The notes under the pieces were generated by a model. It had not been told where the DNA came from. It did not search any database and saw only the letters and a list, made by a program, of their open reading frames with translations. Positions 26,401-38,400 of a DNA stretch of 64,000 nt are shown here, piece after piece (the first letter of the stretch is position 1; each line of letters opens with the position of its first letter). A program made the translations under genes and the position numbers. Origin of the DNA: Hanleya hanleyi (taxonomy: Eukaryota; Mollusca; Polyplacophora; Lepidopleurida; Hanleyidae); assembly GCA_036873755.1 (NCBI GenBank), contig JAVTVY010017392.1, positions 62,001 through 126,000 on the forward strand, written 5' to 3'.

Positions 26401-29400
26401 GAGATTTGTCCTCGCTTCCAGTACCCAATGATGACACGTGCAAATAAAATACTACAAAACGAAGAAGAAGGATCCTCCGGACATTCACTTTCACACTAAC
26501 TTTGCTCATTTCACTTGTACTATAACAACCGACATAAGTACAGATTCTAGAAATCTTGAAACTCCTGAAACTTATAAAGAGTCTTGGTGTTTTCCAGTGT
26601 CCCCTTTTCGCTCAAATTCGAAATTTTGCAAACAAAATTACAAATCAATCGTTTGTTCTTAGTAACAATGGACAAAAAGATCCTCTTATCATTATCGCAC
26701 AATGGTGGGCGCCAAGATTCTTCAGGATCTCTCGTCTGTTATTCTTTCTTACTAGGTCTACGAAAGCTGGCGAAGTCCTATGAAGTGCACATTTTCCTCC
26801 TCTTTCGCCTTCTGTTCTCTTACTTAGTTTCCTAACTTTCCAACAAAATTGACCAATTTCACTCAAATTTGAACAGTTTTAACTACGGGGTCGCGCGGAT
26901 GTCACCTACCAAAACTGAGGTCAGTGGGTCAAATGTGAAGGTCAATGTGGCCATAACATTAGAACTTATAAAAAACTGCAATTAGTTGTGAGTGGCATAT
27001 GAGTGGAAGACGAAGTGTCCCAAAACAAAACTGAGGTCAACTCTCACAGTTCAATATCATAAAATCGGCCCAAAATGAGGAAGTCATCGAAATTCAAATT
27101 TCAAATGTGGAAACATTATTTTTGCTATTACTCTGGTCCTGGGATGTAACTTGTGATTGAACTTCCGGAATACCTACCGCTTGTGGCAAGCAACAAACCT
27201 ATTAAGGTGAAAAAGTCAGCGAGACTGCGATAAAATCAAAGAAAACCACCCAAAGCGCATTATTATGGGTGTATGCATTGGTGGGAAGCAATGTTTCGGG
27301 TACAAAGCTTGAGGTCAATGGTCAAGGACACTGACCACAAGTAACTCACTTTTAAACGTAAGACCCACGATTTAGATTTAATGGTGTAGTCCGTAGTACC
27401 AATTACATAATACGAGTTGTTCAACAACACATGTATTTCAACGTTGAGCATCAAGTAAAACACGGAGCATCTAAAGTGGATGAGTACCTAAAACGGCATA
27501 TCTAGCTATATTGTTTTGGTTGTAATTTGACACACACAATTAATTCTGACCACCATAATAACGCACAAGGAAAACTTGCAGTACAATACCTGTATGGAAT
27601 GTTCATTTTGTCAGCGTACGTTTTCACATCTAAAATTGTTTGTTCGTATGTCTTGTTTCTCTCCGTCAGGTAGTAATAGTATGCTCCTGTAACAGTGGCA
27701 GAGTGGCATGTATTTAAAATCGACATGAAAATCAGTTTCTACAGATTATTTGTTAATATTTCTTATATATCTTGATAATACAGCATTATCAAATGAAATC
27801 TAGTTGTAGTTGCAGGCTAGCGTCGGATCTTATCCTCGCAAGCCAGATTTTTATTTGTGTATGAACAAATAGTCTATTTCATCAGTTAAGACATTAAACC
27901 AAGATTATGAGAAAAAAACTTATGCAACCGCACATTAACATGGCCCGTCGCGTCATGAGGAAATTTTTGCTAACATTTTTTTGAAGAAAAAACTCTATGA
28001 GGACTCGTTATTGAACCTTGTTTAGCAAAACGTTCAAATTTGCAATATACCTTGATTAAACTGAGATTAGCGATTAGGGCCTGTCACACTATGGCTATGT
28101 TATGTACGTTACTGTCTGCAAATTGACTCTACAGAAAAAGGAGAACAAAAAAGTGTTTCATTGCATCGTAAAAAAATATACCTTTTGTCGAGGACCTGGA
28201 CCAGAAAGAAACACGTATACGACCTGGCTATACGATACATTTATTACAGGCTTCAAATGACCATAATATCCAGCATCTAAGTCAGTGAACATATTTTCAT
28301 GCATATAAAGAACATTGTAATATCAACTAACCGTTATCGGTCCAGTAACCCAGGTAGTTATTAGTCAGATCACTCTCAGTGAAACTCTGGTCTCGGTTAT
28401 ACCAACGCCTTAACAGTAGCCCCCAATCCGACATCGCCTGAAATATTGCCAAAATTAGAAATAAAATATCGGCACGATGCCGCGTTGCCGCGTTGCCGAC
28501 TCGATTGAAAATGTATAGAATTTGGGGCATACACAAATTGTAAAAAAAAAGTGTGTTTATTCGTCTTTTCTTTTTATTACATTCGAATTTGACATTTGAA
28601 AAGAGGACGCCGAGATTGTTCAGGTACAACTGCTAGGTAATGAATGTTTGATCTAACGCCCATTTAGCATGGATGGTAGTAAATGAGAAACGAATTTGGA
28701 GATTTTTTCGACATTATTTCATCACCTGATTTATTCCTTGGTTTCCGTAATATACTATAGTTGAGCTTTCGTACAGCGCCGGTATGGTCGTTACACCTCC
28801 CATGACTCCCCAGCTCACGGTGGAGCCGTTCTGGTACACGGACGAGGCCATGAACTTATTGAACGGGGAAATCACAAGAGTGTTTTTGTTGTGATCAAAT
28901 AATACTAATGGTCCACCGTCTATTCCTCCATTTATATTTGCTTTCTCCGGAGTCCACCTGTAAAAAATTTAGAAATACAAGACTGAATCAAACTTTCAGA
29001 AGGAGTCCAAGTTTAAAAAAGAAGCATTTGCAAAAAGAGTCACACATGCTCACTTATAGTATATAGCAACCAATGTACTTGACTATAAACTGTTTAATCC
29101 TATCAGACCTATGTGAAGCCATTGGGATGAGGGTAAAGTTCACGTAATTTAGCTCTGAAATGAAAATTTATAGATGAAAAGTTTTCGCTATTTATATCAT
29201 TCAATAGACGTACATGTATTGGACAACACTGGACCAAAACAAGACGAATAATCCGCCCTGGCAATATGATATATTGACAGACAGGCTTGATAGGTGCCAA
29301 TTTTGGCTACAACGTCGCATATACTTGGTGAACATTTTTTAGCGTATAATCTATAGGGCAAAACACACATAATTTGGAGATATCGTTCATGTGTGAACAG

Positions 29401-32400
29401 TTTTATACAAGATTGCAGCGCGTTTTGTTATCGCTATTGTTAGGAAAGCTCGCTTATATGTGGCCTCATGGTACATTGCAGTTTGAGTAACGCTTAGTTA
29501 AATATAAAACTATGCTATTCTATCTTCAATCTCATGTCTACTTTTGCTTTAAAATGTTATTACTTCAAACAAGAGTTCATCCGAGTTATATGTACTCTGT
29601 AGCCCCAATGAGGTCTAACGTTAGCTCCATTTCATCTAATGAGACATCGTCAAACGCAACTGTATTCTTCGGAGTGATACAGATTTTTCTCTGGTAATAA
29701 AGCAAACACTCGGCTCATTCTTTGTCGCTTCACTCAATGAGAAAATCCAGTATCGTCTGCTGAATATCATTCATGTGCGATTGAATATGTCATCTCTCCA
29801 ACTGTAGCATATTCCATGATTTTTTTACCGATTGTCTCGATGTTTATTGACAAGGTTAAAAACTTACCCTGAATAGGAGATATGTGGCGTTAATCTCTAC
29901 ATAGCTAATAAAGGAACTATATGCGAAGGAATTGACTTGGTGCAAGAAGATAATATATTTCCTAGCTCTATCGGTCTATTCTGGCGTACGATCACGTCCC
30001 TAATGCCATTCCATTCCCCTGCTCTAATTACCCGACGGCTCGTTTTCGGCGGCACTTGTTACCACAGACAATAAAATAATTCGAGTTTGCATCATCCCAC
30101 TTTTGTATTCAGCTTTTGTTTTCAGTAGACGGTTAAATTAGCTTCACGGTGAACTAAAAATATGAATGACGTTACAAACCACTGAATGATTATTGTACCG
30201 AGCACTATCCCGGAGACTAGGAGACCGGCCACAGCGATTGGACCATATTCATTCCGAAAGTAAATTGTTTTGTGTAATACTTTTTGATTATCTCTCAACA
30301 ATAGTTGATCTTCATAGCTTAGAAGTTTCTTGGTCACTTTGAAAATAAAAAGAAATAAATTTCAGGAATTTTTTTTTACACACGCCCTGCCGTCGCCATG
30401 GTGGCGTTTATTCAATGACATATCTTCCTCCAGCTGTGGCTCTGAAAAAAATAGTACATAAGTTCACCTCAATTTTTGAAGCCAGAATATATGAAGCCAG
30501 AAGTCTGTTATTAGCCGTCGGGAAATATTGGGGATAGAGTTTTCTGGACAAGTTCCAGGCCAATTGTGGTATGCAAGCATGAGTCAACAGAAACTGGTAG
30601 GTGTTGTGGCGCGTAATGTGCCAGTAGCTGGTACGAGTAATTCAAAATGGATGATGTTCTGACTTTTGGCCTCCCGTGAGGCAGATACTGGACAGATTCT
30701 TATTAACTTGGACTGAATAATAAGATAAGGTCATACAGATTCGAATTATTGTATTGCTTGTGACGGACGAGGTCGATAAATACGCCTGGGCTGTAATTCT
30801 ATGTAGGAGAGAACGGTCTACCAGAGCTATGTAGCCCCCACTTCAGCCTAAGCTAATAATAGAAGCACACGGTTCATTGCAAGTGAATTCTTCCGTTCGA
30901 GTATTTCCCCTGAGAACTTAGTATGAATGTGAAATAGGGAGTAGGCATACTATATATTACGCGACATTTTTGATGAAAATTCCCTGAAACAGAAAGACCA
31001 TTACGTCTGTTTTGAATATCCGAACCCTGTATTTCGTGATCTGAATTAACGGGAACAACTGCGTTTCCAGTAAAATTGAGATATCCTACATTCCTGTTCG
31101 GAGCCCGGTGCCACCAAACATGATCCCACCATAAGAAAGATAACCAATATCACCCGGCTCTCCCTCTATAACAAAGGAAGGAAAAGCAGATGACACGGAG
31201 TTAATATTTCCGGAACTGGTTCCAGAGACCGGAGTGACGTATTTCTGCAAAAAAACAACAACATTCAATTCGTATCTCTTATTTCTTACATATATGACTT
31301 TTCAAATTAGTCGGACAATTCCTTGACTGAAATAAGGTTCCGATTATAAATTAAGGTAGTTCGTTTGTGGTTTTGGTTTTTGGCGGTCATTTTCTGTTTT
31401 TGCCTTTTCCCCTCGGTAGGTTATCTTCCTTTCCTAAGAGAGATGGACGTTTTCGAACCCAGAATTTTTCGCAGCAACAATCATTTCTAACAAATCTTGA
31501 TAGACATTGTGATCATCTTCAGTTAGAATGCAAGAAAAAGTTAAATGCTATAAATATAGATATATTATTCCATTAATCACACTGTGCATAAGCTAATCTT
31601 CATGTATTTTCTTATTTTTGCTATAGTTAGACAACAGAATCATTTACCATTCTTTGTTACCTGGGAGATATATTGCAAAAAGTATATGCAAGTCCCAGTT
31701 TAATACGATCGCTTCTCGCCTGGTAGCATTTGCTAGATCCTGTGTTAAGTGTGACGATTTCAATCAACGTCACAAAGCATTATTGCAGAAACTTGTAAAA
31801 CAGCGCTATATCATCAAGCGCCTCCACTCAAACTTTCTCAAATTTGGAGATGCATATCGCATGCAGATAGCACAATACGAGCGTAGCGTGCAATATCTTG
31901 GCGGTACGTTTCGTAACTTGTGTCTAATTCCGCTTAACCCCGGGGCTAGGGGTGAAATGAACCCATGAATTCCAAGATCCTGATAGTGATCATATGAACA
32001 GGCGCAATCAAAGTATGAAAGATAAATCATCTCTGCATAACGACTTTGCAACGTTTATCATTTGGCTTCAGAATACTGATCAGAGATACGGATTTGATGT
32101 TTTTGGAAAATCATGATGCCTTGCTGGTATCACTGAAAACTGTTGACCGCTTTTGTCTTGCAGGAAATTAGCCTAGCCTAGTTTTTGTATACTGTGATTT
32201 ATTCTTTCAATTTGGTGCTATTGTTGTTGTAAGAATGACGTCTTTGGATTATGGACGCGGACATTCTTTAATGGACGACGGCTGAATGTTGAATGACGGA
32301 CTATACGCTTGTATTCTAAACATTAGATTAATATATTATAAGTCTAAACCGAGGCGAAACCCACTAATGGTTTAATATAGTCAATTTTACTCGCTTGTCA

Positions 32401-35400
32401 TACAAGGCTACTTTACAATGCCAGTAACGCTTTGATTGTGATTGATCATTAGGAAACAATGTACGGGTAAAACACACGATGTTGCAACGACCACTAGCGC
32501 CGGATTAAGTGGAATTAGACAGAACTTACGAAACGGCGCCAGGGATCTCCCACGCGTCGAGTCAGTGTTCGATAATTATCACAGAGTTTGAAAAAAAACA
32601 TCTGGGAGCGTTTAAGCAATAATGTTTCGTGATGTTGATTGAAATAAATAAGATTACTATTGAAATCGTCACATGTCTTTTTTTTAATTCTTTTTATTAT
32701 ATTGTTTTCTTGTATAGAATGGAGGATTATCCAAGAATATCAATAATTAGGATTACGCCTATATGAAGATTAACAGCAGTTTTGAGCCTAAAATCGTAAT
32801 CTGCAACCTACCTGTGTAAATATTACGACGTCCAAGGCCAGGTAGGTCCGTATAGAAGCTGTGATGAGGTTGGCTGCGCCTGCCTTGTACTCAAAATTCA
32901 TATTTTGCCACATCCCAAGCTTATCAGTGCCACTGGTGGCCGTTGTTCGCATTAGATTTAGACTCCCGTCACTCGAAGAAAATTTCCTTCCATTAGCGAA
33001 GAAATATGTCGATGCGTTTACAAGCCATGTTTTACCGTTGATGGCGAGGCTGTAACTGCCAGATGTTGATATAGTGATCACCAGACCAGAATCGTCCTGG
33101 GCAGTCGGCGTTGGTGCTGAAAAGAGAAATTTGAATGCATAATAAAACAAATAACGTAGTATATCGGAAGGGATCCAAACAGAAGCCTTAGATTCGACAC
33201 AATACAATCTGATGTGCAGGCTCTATTTATCGCAACTCGGTTGGACGAAACCTTTGATAGGGGCTACATATCTATGTAGAAAAGCAATGCGCCTCTTCCA
33301 CCTCGGGTAAAAAATATACACAAGAGCACAACTTGGAATACATTGCGCTCGACCATATTAATACTCGTCCGTCGTCCCGTCATTTAATTGATATCTTATC
33401 AATAAATGTTCGTAAGCACATGTTGTGAGGGATGATATAGATTTTCTAGATAATTTGGGAACTGCAGTGGACATTGATGCTAAATTGGCAACTTCCGATG
33501 TTCACGATCAATACAGCAGTATCCCACATGATCTGAGATTACTCTCTACCGTCTCGTACAATATCTACACACTTTTCAAGACCGGTTCTGTAAACAAATT
33601 ATTCAAGATGGCATGACATTCATTTCGAAGACTAACACCATCAATAACACACCTTATTTGTAGGTTTTATGAGTACCAAAATTACCGCGTATATGAAGCC
33701 TTGTTATAATTTTAAGAACAACCTTTTACGAGAAAGTAAAATCCAATCAAGCTGGTCTTGATTACGAAGAGTTATGGAAGGGATAAATTGGTGAGTACAT
33801 CATTTATTTTATGACCCTTTGATACATGTAGATGAACCTTCAAATACTTACATTTATACGTTCTCTGCATGCACACGTATCGTGGACAGTGAGTACAAGT
33901 GGTATGTATTCTTGTTGTCAAATCTGGGACCTCAATCAGAAAATCTACAGATACGGTATGTAACTTTATCTCGTCTGCTGTTCTAATCGCCCTATATACA
34001 TACACCAGTGATAGCATTCCCTGAACATTGGCCAGACAGGTATGCACTATTACATCAGATACTGTATTCCGCGACCAGCGACTTAGTGAATACAAACCAG
34101 CTTTACAAGAAAGAGTCTATCTGTAGACAGCAATATAATTAGGAAATAACGTGGCATGGATGTGTGATAAATGCTCAGCGTACTGAGAAGAAGTCGCATA
34201 ACCCCACATATTGGACTGCAATCCTTCCAAACTTAAGTATCAATCAAAAGTGATTAATATGTTTTTATCTGTATCTGAGCCACGACTCTATTGTAAAACA
34301 TCTCGACATCATAAGATGAGCTGTTAAATGTATGCGGATGCCAATCGGACTAGACTTACCACAGACCGCTACAATTATACATAAAATATTCAAATTTTAA
34401 GATGAAGAATAAAATAAATTCATCTGACTCTTCAAGAGTTAGGAAAAGGATTTCGGGACGCTTTTCTTCATTTCGTCCTTACGCTGCTCTGGATGCGGCA
34501 GGGTGTAGTGGAAACAAATCGTCGTTGTTCATTTAGGCCTACTGCATTTCTGATGATAGAGAAGGCACACATTTGGTGAAAATCACGCTGGCGCGACAGC
34601 TATTTCGGGACCATACAATCGAAGTATCGTTGTTTGAGTATGACCCCGAAGCAGTCTGAAACATGAGCAGGTAATATGCTAGAGGCACTTATAGTGGAGC
34701 AGAGATCTTGTCAAATAACTCGAAAATTAAGGGGTCGGGGTGAACTGTTACAACATATTTCCACTTCTAATAATGTATATGTTATATTTAAGGTATCGTT
34801 AGAAAGTTATGTTTATGGGGGCTATCCCCATGATAGGACATTTGTTTGAATGGTCAAATCCTGTCCATTATGTATGTCAGTAGATCGTTACCTTGATTTA
34901 GAATGAACATTGGGTTATGTATTCCCTATTGTCAGCTATGTACACGGGAAAAAGATACCAATATAAAACAGTAACAACTGTATGTTCCCTACTGGCAATA
35001 TGCCAGTTTTTGACGAAACAATTTTATCATCTACAGTACCTCAAGATTGTTCACGAATGGAACTAATTTTGAATCCACATAACATTTAGGGGAATGGTCA
35101 CCATATTAGACGTGTGCCGAAATCTATTGACCAAATATCGCAATTAAGATATCGTGAATGTGTGGGATATGGTCTAGATGTTTCGGTAATATTTAATATT
35201 ACGGACGGGTGTCAGTTATGTAGGTCAGTAGGTCATCTGTCTACAAAGACCAATTAATAGTATGCATTAATTTTACTATTTAATACGCAGATGGCAAGCT
35301 ATCTATGGCTCCTGTATTGTTCTGTGGAATTGTTTTCCCACGAGAAAAGACGTTATGTTTTATTCAGGTTAATCCATTGGATGGGTCAGTAGGTCAAAGC

Positions 35401-38400
35401 ATCTCTTTGAGGCGAACATTAGGGTACGTTGGTGAGATAGTTAAGAGGGGGGATTGACGCGTGGCGACTAAAAGGCTACCATATGAATCCACAGGAAAGT
35501 GTCTCTCGGCGCCTCACTGTCAGAGTAGAAAACGGAGGATAGTAGGACATAGCCTTGGTAAGTGTAGGTACTTATTCAGAGTTTCATGAATGGCTTTTCT
35601 GCTTGATCTGCTGAACGTAAATGTAAGCAGAGTGACTTCATGAATTCTCATCGTGACCTCTTACGAATATCCAGTCACTGGTCTCTTAGTCGATTTGACA
35701 ATCATTTTACTGCTTTAGATACGATTTTTGGGAAACGAAAGCATAAACAACGGGATCAACCCATCATCTTTCCTTCTCTATCATTTTTTTAGATATACAC
35801 ATTAGACTCTGAAAACATGATGAAAGCCTCTAGTATGGTTGGTATCATGTTATTCTGCATGGATGGTAAGATGAATTCGTCCAAGAATTTATCAAGTGAT
35901 GGGATTCCATATAAATTCGAGTTATGGTGCCCATATATCCAGACATTTAATCACTTTCTATGTATATACAGGTAGGTCATTGTGAAAATTATGTGATGGT
36001 AATCGGTGAAGGATTGGTTCAATGGTTCGCTTCGAATGTGCTGGTATGGGTGTAACTCAAAATACAACCGTTTTATTGCAGCGTGTACACCATCAAACAG
36101 GAGATCAAATGTGGACTATTACAGGAAGGCGGAATCGGGGGACACCAAGAATTTCAGCGGAGAAAATATATTTAAAAAACATTAGGTCTAGATCTAGTAT
36201 ATCGCTTTGATGGATTTCCGGAGAGAATTACAATATGGTAATCCTGCGTTTTGTATCTGAAAAATCAGTTTTGTTTTCTATTTAAGGGGGACGTCTGCAT
36301 AAGCCTTATAAACGTCTTAAAAATGAAGGCTGAACCTAGTCTCAGAAAGATATCAGGCCTATGTAGTCCAAAGCAGTCGGGTTTAAGATTCTTACGTTCA
36401 GCCAGAATTCAAAAAGAAAATTTACAAATTGAATATATACTGCACCATTTTATATAGTAGATTGAAATACATTTCGAGAGATAGAAACCGTAGCGATTTC
36501 TGGCGAAAAAAAAATCACTCTGCAAAGAAGCGCATTTTTAGCTCTTTCCTAAATCTTTCACCATGAAAACGCAATCGATGGTGGTTTCCAGCGATGAAGA
36601 ATTAGAAAAAAAAAATATTTTTTATAAAAAGTAGCCTAGACACATTGTCTACTCCAAGACGTAGGGGAAAAATGTCCATTTTACAAAGGAACATCGTGTC
36701 GGAGGAAGTTACTATCCTCAAGTTACTGTTGGTGATTTCTGCCACTAATGCCGTCACTGAATGATCTGTTTCAGCCTTGTCGAAAGCAGACGGCGAAATT
36801 ATTTCGTTAAAAAAACTGGCACATGGACCGTGAGGTTCATTTTAATATTGGTGTCGTCCTGACAGCTGACAGTAGTGAACAGATACCCTAATTATCGTTT
36901 AAAAATCTAGGTAGATATCTACTGACCTACATATGGAACAATCTGTGACTAATCAAAACAAACTTTCTTTCTGGTGGTAGCCCATACATGTACCCCCAAA
37001 GTGATACCTTACATGTAACATATAAAGCAGCAGAAGTGAAAATAATGTGGTAACTTGCTACCTTCTCCTCATATTTTTGCGATTTTGAAAATTTCTCTGA
37101 TCCGCTATCAATGCCTCTAGCATGTTACCTACATAGGTTTATAATATAAAATCACAATGAAAATGTTCCATACCGTGGGTTGAGGTTCATCATAAAAAGG
37201 TCATTTTCCTGTCTGAGATGATGGACTAGACAAACCGGGAGTGGAAATCTGAATCTGCTCATGTTGGTATTGGGAAAATTCCTCATTAACAGACTTGATC
37301 CAACACAGGCCGAACATGCCTGAAGGGTGCATGGCGTTAATGTGACATCAGAACAGACTATAAAAAATATCGGATCTATAGGTGAGTGAGTGAGTAATAC
37401 GTCTAGGGTTAACGTCGTTTCCAACCTTGTTTCAGTCGGAAACGTTTCGATCGGACCATGATCAGGTGCTGTAGAATCTCACAGTGAAACATATTCTTAT
37501 CGACAGCATAGATTTTAAGGTTGTACGAGATTCTTTTTATCAGGTGACTGCTTTGGAAGATCATTTAGTCGGGTGAGAGAGGACTGTGTCTTGGATTATT
37601 TGAGAGAAATCGCTTTGTTGCATAATAATGTGTGTATGTTTTAATGTGTTGGATTACTAAGTTATTGGCTCGAGTAGTTAGCATTTTGTTTGATCGTCGC
37701 TATATAGCTGAAATATTTCTGAACGCGACATTAAGCCTTAATTCTCTCTCTCTCTCTCTTGTTTCAGTCATATCGCGAGGGTGCCTACATGTGCCAGAAC
37801 ACGAGAGTGCTCACAGCTTCTATTACCTTGGACAAACATATAAAGCAGCAGAAGTGAAGATAATGGTGTAACTTGCTACTCTTACCTCATATTTTGCGAT
37901 TTTGAAAATTTCTCTGATGAGCTTTCAATGCCTCTAGCATGTTACCTACACAGGTTTATAATATAAGATCACAATGTAAATGATCTACACCGTGGGTTGA
38001 GACTCATTCTAAAAAAAGTCATTTCCTGTTTGAGATGATGGACTAGACAAGCCGGGAGTGGAAATCACGTGTCTGAATCTGCTTAGATGTTGGTATTGGA
38101 AAAATCCCTCATTAGACTTGATCCAACATAGGCCGAACATGCCTGATAGGTGCATGGAGTTAATGTGACATTGGAAGAGACTATAATAAATATCGAATAT
38201 ATAGATGAGTGAGTGCGTAGTAGGGTTAACGTCGTTTTCAACCTTGTTTCAGTCGGAAACGTTTCGATCAGTTCATGATCAGGCGAATAACTTACGAACA
38301 TTTACTAAAAGAAGAGCCAGTCCCAAAGTGTATTCCATGCCACGAAGATCTCACAATGAAACTTATTCTTATCGACTGCATAGATTTTAAGATTGTAAGA

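Noticed and set aside
30122..30337. Small membrane-protein-like frame on the minus strand
   Set aside because: Single hydrophobic stretch, no homology recognised and not splice-compatible with the host gene; likely random intronic sequence.
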